From Pyrrhosoma nymphula (Eukaryota; Arthropoda; Insecta; Odonata; Coenagrionidae), in contig OY754338.1 in the NCBI GenBank assembly GCA_963573305.1, positions 18,908,192-18,972,191 of the forward strand: a stretch of DNA of 64,000 bases. Direction: 5' to 3'. This document shows, piece by piece, positions 30,701 through 42,380 of this stretch. Below the pieces are notes generated by a model. The model was not told the DNA's origin and made no database searches. It was given only the letters and a program-made list of their open reading frames with translations. Positions within the stretch are counted from its first letter, which is position 1; every line of letters starts with the position of its first letter. The position numbers and the translations under genes were made by a program.

Positions 30701-33010
30701 CATGTCACCGAGGAAAGGACGAGCAGGGTGTACTCTCGATCTGTCAAGCGACAGGACGCAATAAACCTAACGCCCTCTCTGAGTCCACCCTCGTTAGGCC
30801 GTCGACATACGTGAAAAACCAAAGTCCCAGAAATAAATTGAATTCTACTGCAGGAGGAAAGACGAGAAAACACACAACATTTAAGACCCGGGAAGTTTTC
30901 AATTAAAGCCCAATGGAGGGCGTTTTAAACGTGATACTTGATTTTTCCGTTAGGGGTGTTGCAAGATGAAAGTTCGCATTTTTACTGGACAAAAATGACG
31001 CTCATATTCCCTTCTCTTTTTAACTCTTCCGTGACTGTGACAATGCATCCTTCTAAGGAAGAAATTTGACCAGAAATTCAGGTACTCTAGCATGAATTCA
31101 TGGCTTTTTCTCGGAACATATATCAAAACATGACCATTATGCAAATCATCGCTTTAATTATCTTCCCAAGATAACGACTATTAACCAGTGGGTGAAAATT
31201 ATTCAATAGTTTCCAATCTTGATTAAACACACTCAAGCAGCTCAGAATGAGTCTACATTTTGCATTTGGTAATCAATAGTTAGATTGAGGATTTTACAGG
31301 TTCTAAGTTATAGCTGCGGCAGGTAAAACATTATGTATTATAACATATTCCAATTCAGGTTATTCTGGCGTCATAAACAAGGCACGTTGCGAATTGTCAC
31401 GACATTTTGTTTTTTTTAACTTTTTTTAGTTTAAGTATACCTATATTTAAAGGAGATTGAGAATATGAAATGCATTTTACGCAAAGTATTTCATCCATAT
31501 TTACATCCAGCATTTTTATGCTTCGTAACAATCCTAGCTAAACTAAAATATGTACTTTGTTAACTGCTTTTTTTATGTTTTCAAAGAGCGGAGTAAAACG
31601 CAAGCAGTTAGGAATATTCCCTCATATCCCGTCTATTTTAACTCATTGAGCTATGAGCTCTCAATTTTTATTTACTAGTATTATTAAGTTTTGCATTTGC
31701 AGGGTGAGGGAACTAAATATAATGAGCGACCAAGTTTACTCGAAACACAGTCTTCGTAAAAATTCTTAATATAACATATATTGCTAATTAATTCAAACAT
31801 GATTTTTGAAACGGATTAGAAACTACCACATTTTCACTCCCGTCGTGCCTTTGACGGTGGGCATAGCATCCAATAGTTTTTCAAAGCAGTGCTTAGGAAA
31901 AAAATGTCTTACGTATCGCATTGTTCAATATTGAATAGTGTACAAACCTAAATATTGGTTGAATTTACCTCAGTAAATAGTATTTTATCAGTTACATAGC
32001 TCAAATTTACAGAATTTAGGAAAATCTATCAGCTGTACAAATTCACACGATTACACAAGTCTAATCAATTGTACAAAAATCCTGATGAAGCAATTGGTGT
32101 AATAATCGTAACAATGATGTAAATAAGGTTATTTAGAATTATAGAGTAAATACTAGCCGGAAAAGCAGATATGTAATTGTTTACTAATAAAACGGTGATT
32201 TAACTGAGTGAATAAAGCCTCCACTCACTGACTAACTTCATCTGGACAGAATCAAGTTATATTACTTCACTTCAATAATGCTGTTCCATCATATTTCGCC
32301 AGACATCACTGGAAATAGTGATTACTTACTGTGACTACCTATACTAGCGCACGCGGTTACATAATGCTTCAGATGCCGTCTCATTGGATGCAGCCCAGCC
32401 TTTCCTGCACAGTGCCAGGGAGAGCAGTTTTGCGCAACTCAAGGCACTCAATCATAAGAATCCAAGCACATCGGTCGAATGCAATAAAAATCGGTGCCAA
32501 GCGTGAGTGAAGCGTGAATAAAACAGCGCTCGGAACAGGACTGGAGGGTAGTGAAGTGGGGGGGGGGGTGAATGGTTGCCAAGGGAGCGAGACAGGGATC
32601 CTTTATTACTTCCCTCCCTTGTCATGTCACCCTTGCAGTAGCTCACAGCTCGCGGCGAGAAGCCATCTGAAGCAGTATCGACAGCTCCGACTATCGAAAA
32701 AGACCACGTTCCAATCGATTGCTCGCGTGGCCGAGTCACAAAGGATATAAAAATCTCAATTTCATTCGCGAATTCGCGTTGGGCCTTGGAAAAAAGTGAT
32801 GTTTCGGTTGAAAAATCCTTCTTGAACTATCCGTTTAACCACCCCATCATGCACGTCCATATAAAATTCATTGACTTGAGAGTGAAAAAAAAGTCCTCCG
32901 CTTTTGATGGAGCCAGATCTGGGTCATTTTTAATATTATTGACATTTTCTCGCTAAAAATCATGATTACCGAAACCCGAAGTAACGCACAGCTCACTACT
33001 GTCTTGAAAC
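24746..33010. other. Long unassigned stretch
   Basis: AT-rich sequence with GC-richer patches at about 25370-25530, 26730-26960, 30640-30800 and 32520-32720. A 9-base hairpin (GGTAGCCCC at 29352-29360, complement at 29378-29386) is the only clear local structure. No transposon ends, SINE boxes or convincing coding frames were found. Confidence 0.4.
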
Positions 33011-33017
33011 TTCCCGT

Positions 33018-33290
33018 GTAGTAACTTTAACGGAATCACCGCCGTAGCACACGGGTTCGAATCCCAGTCCAGGCGAATGATTTTTTCACTTTGAATTTCA
33101 CACAACTGTGTGACCATCAGCGAGTGACTCCGTTAAAGTTACTACGCGGCTAGTTCCGCAGTTTGAATTTGTCAAAGTAAACACCTTTGTGTTAGCGCTC
33201 GCACATGGGCACTCTGGTATTGTATGCACGGTACCTGTGAAGTCATCTCGCTCCTTAAAAGCCTCAGTGAAATTCACAGTGATAGATGAC
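33018..33290 (+). mobile_element. tRNA-derived SINE, copy A, with fold-back head
   Basis: The B-box region GGGTTCGAATCCCAG leads into a body shared with other copies (GCGAATGATTTTTTCACT, then CACACAACTGTGTGACC, later CACGGTACCTG). The expected tRNA 5' half is replaced: 33018-33039 is an inverted copy (21 of 22 bases) of 33124-33145 in its own body, so the copy can fold back around its tRNA head. Confidence 0.7.
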
Positions 33291-33291
33291 G

Positions 33292-33410
33292 CCTGGGTAG
33301 CTTAACTGTTAGAGCACTCGGCGCGAAATCGGCAGGTCTGGGTTCGAATCCCAGTCCAGGCGAATGATTTTTTCACTGTAAATTTCCCACAATCACTACT
33401 GTCTTTTCTG
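33292..33410 (+). mobile_element. tRNA-derived SINE, copy B
   Basis: A tRNA-like head at 33292-33364 starts GCCTGGGTAGCTTAACTG and has a 7-bp acceptor stem (GCCTGGG with TCCAGGC, one G-U), a D-arm and a perfect T-arm (CTGGG-TTCGAAT-CCCAG). The anticodon arm does not pair, and the sequence runs straight into the body seen in copies A and C, so this is a SINE and not a working tRNA gene. About 55 bases upstream (TCTCGCTCCTTAAAAGCCTC...) are also shared with copy D, so the family probably occurs as tandem or dimeric units. Confidence 0.75.
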
Positions 33411-36400
33411 ATCCAATCATTGAACCAACGTTCTTCTCCATTTCCGGATTCATCTCTCCTGAAAACAGCATTTGTCAAACTCTGTGTCCAGTTTCACGCT
33501 AGTTCATGTCATTTCCCGGAAATTTGATTAGTAATTTACAATTTTGGGCTGAATATACTAGGTATCCTCAATGTATAAATTTCATCCAATCAATATAATC
33601 TGATAAGTAAAAATTAATCAGCACTACATTATCGACCTTTACGTGACCCATTACGGCAAAATTTATATGCATACATTTCTATGTAACACATTTGTGAATG
33701 TGAAACAACTTATCAACAATTCTGCTTGTGATTCCAAGCGTTTATTTTTATGAGGGACAAGAACTTATGCAAAGGCTAAAAGAATTAGTTTACCATTAAT
33801 CGATTGACAAGCTCGATTTTATTTTTCGCAGAATTCAATTGATCCAAAATGAATCTCTACCACATTTCCAGCTAGTGTACAAAGTATGTCACACCATGTC
33901 AAAAAACTTGTCTCTGGATTTTTTAAGAATATCACCTATTTCACGAGGACTGTACTCTGAATAATATAAAGTGTTTTAATAACTTATTTACAGGAATATT
34001 GTCCGTCTCTAAAAATCAGACAACAAAACAAGGGCTTTTGCTTTGTTTCTTTTATCATTAAGGAAAGCCTTTTGAATCTACAGTCAAGGATTCCAAAACG
34101 TCAAACAAAATTCTACATTCCATTTGGGAACAGTATGGAAACAATACCCTCCGAGTGCTGCAGAAGTATTTGGAGTACGAGATCATTTATATATATTTTT
34201 AATTAAATAAATAATTTTAATGAAATTTTGGACTGAAACCAAAATCTAAAAGGAATACCGAGTTTTTACAGTTAAGAAATGCATTTGATCTTTAAAAAAG
34301 AGCATATCTCTCATTAACGAATACACATGATCACTATGAAGATAATCTTGTCTCTCTGAGTTTACTCATGGTAAGTTTTAAAAATCTATTCGGAGTAATA
34401 TCTTGTAAATGAAATGCACAATTGGGCTGAAAAAGCGGCCGAGGTGTACATCATGATTAATTATATATTTGAGCTTCCATAATTTACCATCAAACATGTT
34501 CAATTTAACTATTCTTATCTGCATGAATAATAATTAACTTGGGAATGGAGACAAGCCACATTAGAGGAAAAGCATGTACACAAACGTGTATTTCAACGCT
34601 ACTACCTCATTTCTCACAGAGAGTCATTCAATCACATTCCCGCTGACGCAATCACATCCTCGCTGTTGGAGCTAAAATGTGATTACACACTAAAGATAGG
34701 AAAAAAAATATATTAAAAAACAATGATATGAGAAACGCCTTGGCGAAGTAATAAGCTACTGAAAAGAGGTGACATTTTGAGATCAAGTGCTCTTCAAAGA
34801 GTTAATAATTTTTGTGAGATTATTTAAGCTCTGATACTATGCTCAATACGATACCTAGCCACAGGTTTCCTTGATATTTTAGATTTCCGACTTCTACATT
34901 ATTGAAAATCTTATAATGTGCAAAAATATCAAGGAATCACAAATACAATGTCAATTTGAAGCAAACTGCCAAATTTTTAATGTAAATTTCAGTCCAGTAG
35001 GGGTCACAAATCATTCTGCACCAGAGGAAAATCGCCCACAAGATGAAGGTATCACAGAAAAAACCTCCTTACATAAAAAAATCTGGCTATCCTTATCTTC
35101 GAGGCAGTATCGGACATAAAATTGTTTCCAGCGCCACAATTTTGAAACGCTTTTCCGTCGAGTACAATATTCATGCGGGGTATAAGCTCGCGTGCGGTTA
35201 AGCGTTGTGGCGCAAATAAAGGCTAAACGCCTCAATTACACAGGAAGATCAAACACCAGATAGGCACATATGCGTCCAACGCCATTTCGCCCTGAAAATG
35301 CGAAAATGTGCGCCACGTACCACGCTTTGGCACTGGCGAGATAACGTAGGTACTTTAGAAGAAGGGATTTCAATTCATTTCAATTGACCTATTCATATGA
35401 TACTGTTCACACCAATAACCGCATCTTCAATGTCATTCATCATCGGATTTACACGAATACAAGGTAATGTTGACAGACTTAGGCGCGCATGTTTCGGAAG
35501 TTAGTAGAATTAGGGGTATGGAAAAAGAAGAGGGAAGTAGTCAAGAAAAGAAAAGAAGAATCAGTATCGCTATCAAAATAAACCGTTTTGTTTCTCCCAA
35601 GTAGCGTTTATAGCATTGGGATATAAATACAACTAATGGCGTCTATCACGGAATCGTTAGGTATTGGGGTGGCAAAACTCGATAGCACTCGCTTGTGAAA
35701 AGCATGACGTCAAGGAGAGGAAGGCATGAAAGAAATGAGACAGAAAAGAGCCGTGGGTCCTTTAATCACCGATAAGGTTCTTGGGGACAATTGCTTACTC
35801 ATCAACGCTTGAATCACCCTGACGAGCCTCAATTTCTCCACTGGCGCGTGCGGTCAAGTTCTGCTATGTTTATACAATTCCATATCTTCATTCCCGTGAT
35901 GAATATGCATAAAGTGGATTCACTTCCCGAAGAAGAGAAAGATAACTTGAGACGTCTGTGGCGATTGTATAGGAATGGGGCAAATATTCTCTTAACTATG
36001 GGACCGTAATTAATCAATGAAGAAGAATTATTTGGCCAGGAGTATTCTTTCCAGCAGGCCAATTGCATAAATTTCACCTCTTATTTTTTCACGGGTTATG
36101 ACATCAAGTGCAACTCACTAAAATGCCCGCTCGGTAGGTTTCCCTTCCAATTTACCAGCAAACATGTGGGACTTAAAACATAAACCACGAACCCCCAGAG
36201 GATATTTAATCACATGAATCATACACTAACCTCTTTGACTCATATAATGTTTTGTCTTATGTTTAAAGGACCACTTCCACGAACAATATTTGGACAGAAA
36301 ATAGTAGCATAGAAGTGAATTCATATTCAATAAAAGCGCTTTAGTCCAAATGTAAAATACAGTTTATAATTAGGAAATAATTAAAATATAAATTTCCATG

Positions 36401-39400
36401 GAGATATCATACGATAAGTACATTTTTAAGGGAGTAGATTTATCATAGATAACTTAAAACAACATTTATCAGACAATACTCAAGATAGGTACTAAAATGT
36501 TTTTGAAATTCATATATAAATATGCAAGTCATACTTACAAGTAATATTATAATTGATACAATATCGTGAATCTCGTTCTACAAAAGATTATTCGTTTATG
36601 AACATTAATTAGTAATACACTGTACACTACAGTGAAATTATAATTGAATTAACGATCATGAAATCCATAATGGGCAGGAAATAATTAGTCTAAAAATGGT
36701 GTGCTGATGACATTCCATTTCTGAGAACTACAAATGACATTTTTTGCGGTTGGACATAAATGTGACCGCTGAGCATTCAGTTTCTGTCAACGTCAATTTT
36801 ATACCGTTCACCACCATAATTTCAACGAAAATTTCATTTAAAATCTCTCGGAAACGGGAAAATTGAGAGCATCGTTACCATTGAAGTTGTTTTGGGGGTT
36901 TTGGCCCTGTTTCACCTCCAAAAATGGTCATAAATTACATTTTGGTTTTCATTCACTAGTTTTATGCTACGAAAAAATTGCTGTGCCGCATATTCTCTCA
37001 AGTAATGTCACTTGTGATGCATGGTAAGCTTAGATATGCAAACAATTTATTAGCATCCAAAATATATAAAAATTATTTATTTTCCGAGCAGCTTCAGTCT
37101 TGTAATATAAAACAATGTTAGAATATTTTACCCTAAAATTTAAACACTTATTTTGTAACATTCAGATGGGATATGCTCATAATTATGTGAATATCGAGAT
37201 GATATGTGAATATGTGGTATCGAGAGTCAATCATAGGAGAGGTAACAAATTAATTGTCTCATTAAGGACGCCAATTGGGATAAAACTATACACCAAGGAA
37301 TACGTAAATGCTTACAGAATGCACTCAAGAGCATAAAAGCAAGGAAGCAAATTGAGAAAATTGATTTCCCTAGTTTACAAATTATTCACGGTATTTTTCG
37401 CATCTTGGCCGTAAAATACATTGGATATAAAAATTTCGCCGCAGTTGTATTTGCTCAAAATGATTCAAAGACCCATGTAAACACTCACTCAAATTTTAGG
37501 ACTGTCTTTTATCTATAGGATAGTCAATGCGTGATCCTGACAAATAAATTAAAAAGTGTGCAACTTCCGTGAAGTAACAAATTATTCTGCATACTGATGG
37601 TTTTAGTGGGAAGAAAAATAAGAATACGATATTGTTCTATTTCTCTATTTAGTTTACATATACATGGTATCCATTTCTTTATAGTTGCAGTTTTTCGTAA
37701 CCTTAAGTGAGGAATAAATGCGTGTAGGGTTAAATATCAGACCCAAGCCCAATAAAACTAATGCTATTTTTTATCTATTAATGCAGAAACTTGTAACATC
37801 ACCTTTTTACTTATTAATGTCACTAACTTTTTTTTCACTGGATCTGCTCCGCTACGGGAAATTTTAGGTTGCCCTACTAAATATAATTATAACATTCGTG
37901 CTTGCCATTAAAATATCTATTTATTTTTTGGTGCCCTGACTGCACATGTGGTTACACGGTATTGTACCCCACATACAAATTAATAAACACTTCACTCAAA
38001 TAACACATACAAATCATTCCTCGCCAAAACAGATTAACTTCCTTGCGTATGCTTTTCACTCATGAATCAATCACTTGCCCAACATAAAGAAACACTCAAT
38101 ACGGGCATAACACAACATAAATAAAATCCTTTACAATATCGAGATAATTGCTCCCTACAAAATACCACGCTTCAGATGTCGTAAGTTGTGTGGTCTCGTC
38201 TTTAACCCCGACACCACATCCAACGCCTGCTTCCTTCCTTTACCGCGTCTCTCTAGCGGTGATAACCTCGGCTTCTCCCGGCTGCTCACGTCAAGGCTCA
38301 AACTTCCGGATCTAATTTCTCACGTTTCACAATATTATTGACTCCCTCCGTCTTTTTTTCGTACCGATTACGTAAGGTAAGCTCCTTCTTTAACCGTATT
38401 GGCTTAGTTGGGACCGCGTTCGGTCGTGAAAATCGAACAGTACTAATGTGAGTCCGCTCTCCAGCATAAGGACGAGCAGCACATGGGTTTTTAAGACAGC
38501 CACGACTGTTAACGTGCGTCGGTTTGCGTAGCAGATCGCTGATGCATTCTCGTCCTTCTAGCAGCTTCGCTACTGACGTACTTCCGTTTATCTGGAATGT
38601 TCTAAAAACTAGCGTGGTTCCGGTTCTTACCTATTGTTGTAATTTTCACGTGGTCGTTAAATCCCGCCACGTAGTGTTTAATATGGAGGAATGCGCAATA
38701 TTGTAACTCTTTGAATTTAATAAATAGGTTTGAAATTGAAATAGTCGTTCTAATTATGCAAAATTAATATAATAGAATAATCTGCGTCACCTTCTGTACA
38801 ATTTGGCTGCTGGGGTTTCAAAAATATAAATGAAAGTTTTCTACGTGCGAGTGTTCTTATATGTGAGTACGAATACGTTACAAACTATTAGTTTGAAATC
38901 AAGTTCAGAATACAATGGCTATTCAAATTCAATTCGTTGTGACTAATGTTTTGTTACTTTATGCATTCCGTCTTCCAAAATGCAACAATTGTCAACTTTC
39001 GTTTCGTTAGAAGCATATTTCATGAGATAGTGTCGACGGTTACATCAGTGAATCAGTGATGAGCTCAATGTCGTCATGTGATTTTATAGAAACTTGCTAA
39101 TCTCAGTCTGCTATTACTTGCACTTAGTTTTCCGGAATCTAGAGGTCGCACTCGGTGGAATCAGAGTTTGCAGAAGAGGAGTAAAAGTCCCCTCTTTTCA
39201 TCACTCCCTTCAGAGCTCTCGTGCTTACGAACCCTAGCTTTCTCCCTCTCACGGACCGCACCCAGAACGCAGAAGCGCGGTACACCCCCGCACCCGGGAT
39301 TTTTATTCGACCCTATGCCGCTGAGTAGATGTAGCCGCAGATAAGGGTCATCAAGCCACCCGCCGGTTGGCTAGCGCCATTAAGTTAACGGGAAGGGGTG

Positions 39401-39595
39401 AGTGGGGGGGTTGTGCCTGGCCCCTTCTCGCGGAAAGTATCGTATGGGGGTGGTGGGGGGGGGGAGTGCTGGGCAGGTGGGGAAAAGGGGTGGAGATGGT
39501 GGTGTACCGAGGGTTTAAAAGGGTAAGGCGGATGGGGTGCTCGGGGCGGTCGGAGAGACTAGGAGAACCAATTGAGCTCTTTCGAACATAATTGA
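33411..39595. other. Long unassigned stretch
   Basis: AT-rich, with a GC- and CpG-rich patch at about 39180-39570 containing G-runs. No coding region or repeat family is recognised; short open frames lack domain features. Confidence 0.4.
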
Positions 39596-39599
39596 ACCA

Positions 39600-39852
39600 G
39601 AGATCTGCACTCGAATCCCAGTGCAGGTGAATCATTTTTTCACTGTGAACTTCACACAATTGCGTGACCATCAGTGGGTGAATCCGTTTAAACTACTACG
39701 TGGCCAGTCTCTGAGTTCTTTGAATTTGTCTAGCTATACACATTTGTGTTTAAAGATGGGCCTTAATTCGTGATCAGTGGAGTTTTACGCCCACACACGG
39801 GTATTCCTTTTAATTGTATTCACGGTACCTGAGCGGACAACTCTCGCCTTTA
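39600..39852 (+). mobile_element. tRNA-derived SINE, copy C (left part)
   Basis: Begins at a decayed B-box (CACTCGAATCCCAGTGCAGG) and continues through the same body as copy A, including ATCATTTTTTCACTGTGAA, the CGTGACCATCAG piece and CACGGTACCTGA. It stops where an insertion begins; the continuation is copy D at 40647. Confidence 0.7.
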
Positions 39853-40646
39853 GGTAGTTTGAGCGAAAAATCACTTTTCCTGGCACTTGATCAATTTTTC
39901 TCATTTAAAAGGAAAAAACTCTCACTTTTCCAATTATGTATATCAAAATATCAACCCCTTGCCCAACTACTTTTCGAGCAATTTGCCTAAAAATATAAGC
40001 AGTGTTTCATGGGATAGATTACCGCCTTGCACTTCAGGGGAAGAATATTGAAAAAACAAATAAGGAAGTTACAGCACCCAGATTTCGTCAAAAAACTAAC
40101 AGTTTTTATTAGTACTCCTGGTTAAAGATAATACTTAGTACTTTTCTACAAAACCTTTATTTCACGACGCGTTTCACCGATTTACAGAATCGGCATACGA
40201 TGCTGTCAATTGGTGAAACGCGTCGTATAATAAACATTTTGTAGAAAAATACTAAGTATTATCTTTAATCACGATTACTAGTATACTAAACTTCTACGAA
40301 GTGAAGCCTGCCACTGACAAGTTTAACCGTGATTAGTTTGTATGTTTTCTCAACTACTTAAAAAAATGATCTATTACTCACCGAAGTAACTTTTACAGAA
40401 TCACAAAAAAAATGCTTATTTGAAGGCTTCTTAGCCGTACGGTGAGAAAAAATGGGTAATATTAGAAACATAAATAGACATATTTATTTTATAACTGAGA
40501 ATTTTTCTCATATATAACTATGTTATTACACCATTGATATTACAATATTTACTACTCTCCACTTCATACAGACGCTGAAATTAAAATATAAAATTCGAAT
40601 ATGGTTTCCATTATTCGACTAGGGGACTATCTCGCTCAAACTAGCA
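39853..40646. mobile_element. Insertion of about 790 bases splitting a SINE
   Basis: The SINE C/D alignment is broken here. The insert has an 11-base inverted repeat at its ends, TAGTTTGAGCG at 39855-39865 and its complement at 40633-40643. It is AT-rich, has no coding frame and contains the fold-back at 40101-40288. The exact ends and target duplication are uncertain; a TA-type duplication is possible. Confidence 0.45.
40101..40288. repeat. Imperfect fold-back of about 188 bases
   Basis: Arms 40101-40178 and 40212-40288 are complementary with scattered mismatches and small gaps. The inner ends are CGACGCGTTTCACC and its complement. The 33-base centre has a CCGATT/AATCGG hairpin next to TGAAACGCG on the minus strand, similar in layout to the other GAAA hairpins, but no CTGAAGA box remains. 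Confidence 0.75.
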
Positions 40647-40780
40647 TAAAGTCTCCATGAAATGCACAGTGTAAGAGGACATCTAGGTTGCCTGACTGGT
40701 TAGAGCACTCGACGGGGAATGAGAGGTCTGGGCTTGAATCCAAAGCCATTTAAACTTTTAATTTCACATAATTGTCTTTG
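40647..40780 (+). mobile_element. tRNA-derived SINE, copy D (right part)
   Basis: Resumes with TAAAGTCTCCATGAAATGC, matching the leader of copy B, then a tRNA-like head (GGTTGCCTGACTGGTTAGAGCA, an A-box; GGTCTGGGCTTGAATCC, a decayed B-box). The body is lost after about 40760. Confidence 0.65.
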
Positions 40781-41560
40781 AAGTCAGTTCATTGAGAAAT
40801 AAGATATATTAATCAGCTGCCGCAAGTTAAAGGTTGAGGTTGATTTAATTTAAAAATTCTTTTATGTCACTTAAACGAAGACACATCCACGCCAGTATAC
40901 AATTATAACGTTTAATTCATCGTCCTAATTTATACGAAATCACATTTTCAATGGCTTTAAAATACTCGGTCGCCCGATCGTTGAGCCTATTGACATACCA
41001 AAATCCACGCACCGCAGCCCACGCTCTTTTATAATTTATGATACTGTATCTAGTCAATAAAACTATTACAGACAAGAGTGTCCTATTTCCGGAAAATTTC
41101 GAAAGATTGGTGCAAATATTTTGGAGAGCCATCGATAAATAATAGATCAAAATCATAATGGTGCTACAAAGTACTTCCATTTTGTCACAAATATGAAAAA
41201 TATTGCTACTCATTCGTCCCTTGTTCTTTGGTTTACGCGTGGGGTGTTCCCTGCGGTTGAAAATAGGAAGTGGGTGAGATACCCAGGAAGTGAGAGTTAC
41301 AAGGGCAGAAAATCGGCCGGATTAACCACCGGGAGCCGGGGATTATCTATCCAACCGGGCTATCTTTCCCGGCCTATCTTTCCCGGGACTTATTCCTGGG
41401 GATGCATCAACCTCTTCCATCCTCAACACCACTCTTATATATTTTCTTCACCTGTTCTCATTATTGAGCCGACACCCATTGCCTCATTACAAAAAACAAA
41501 GGTAGAGCGAGTGATATTTATTTCTGGTCATTAGATTAGATAGTTTGTAGGAGGCCTTCG
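40781..41560. other. Unassigned stretch
   Basis: No gene recognised. A short direct repeat of CTATCTTTCCCGG occurs at about 41363-41390. Confidence 0.5.
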
Positions 41561-41569
41561 ACAGGAGCC

Positions 41570-41740
41570 CGGGCACTTAGACCTTCTTAGTACATTGTGC
41601 CAACCCCATGCCTATCTGCCACACGCAGACAGGGGACAAGAGCGCTACGGCCTATGGTCACCTATTCCAACCCAACCCAAGATTGCTTAACTTCGGTGAT
41701 CATGCAGAAACCGGTCGGTGAATGTGGCTGGGCCCTTGCC
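41570..41740 (-). mobile_element. 5S rRNA-derived SINE or pseudogene
   Basis: On the minus strand, 41701-41684 reads GATCACCGAAGTTAAGCA, the start of the 5S rRNA internal promoter (box A region). It is followed by a shortened intermediate element (GGGTTGGGTTGGAATAGG) and GTGACC, matching the box C end of 5S genes. The 5' flank (GCCACATTCACCGACC...) loosely resembles the 5S 5' half. Sequence after box C (from about 41650 leftwards) departs completely from 5S rRNA, so this is a derived element. A 5S-headed SINE (SINE3-like) is the best reading; a lone pseudogene is the alternative. Confidence 0.6.
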
Positions 41741-42179
41741 CTAGTTCTGATCATAATGAAGTTCATGCTCGAATTTTACTTAAGGTATAATACAAGAAAA
41801 TATGCGAAGCACGATATATCATGTATGATTTTGTTTTCCACATAAATTGCTATGAATGAAATAATAGTAATACAAATAAATGTTTATATGTTTACTTGTT
41901 CATCGCATGTTACCATTTTTGCTAAAGCAGAACTTGTAGGCTATGGTTTACCCGACAATTACTCTTTTCTTGCCTTTATACCCGCACTTAGTGGCCAGAG
42001 GAGCGTGCAAGGTTCAAATTGAACTGGGACGAGTGTTGCTTTCCCAATGTGGAGTCATTCCATGCCACACTCCATGGACGTGGCAAGAGCGGTACATCGT
42101 AGTTCTATAGGCTGACGAGAATAAAGATATGGACTAGAGGAAGAAGTACATGGTAAGTGAGATGCGTTTACAAAGAGTT

Positions 42180-42355
42180 AAACGAAAGGTGCGTCCAAAA
42201 CTAAACCTTCTATTCCAACTTCATTTCCCGTCAGCATATGACCAAAGTGGGAAGAGGATTTCCTCGTTCCAATCTCCACTATGCTGGGATTTGAACCCAA
42301 TCCCTTTAAGTGGAGAGCCATTTCTCTGTCCGCCAAACCCAACCCCATCTCCTTA
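42180..42355 (-). mobile_element. tRNA-derived SINE, second family
   Basis: On the minus strand an A-box-like TGGCGGACAGAGAAATGG lies upstream of a perfect B-box region, GGGTTCAAATCCCAGCATAG (42298-42279). The spacing fits a tRNA head. The tail continues to about 42180. Confidence 0.5.
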
Positions 42356-42380
42356 CTGCTATTCCGTTCTTTTGTAGTGC

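Noticed and set aside
33292..33364. A functional tRNA gene
   Set aside because: Acceptor and T-arm pair well, but the anticodon arm does not, and the downstream body is shared with other dispersed copies, so it is a SINE head.
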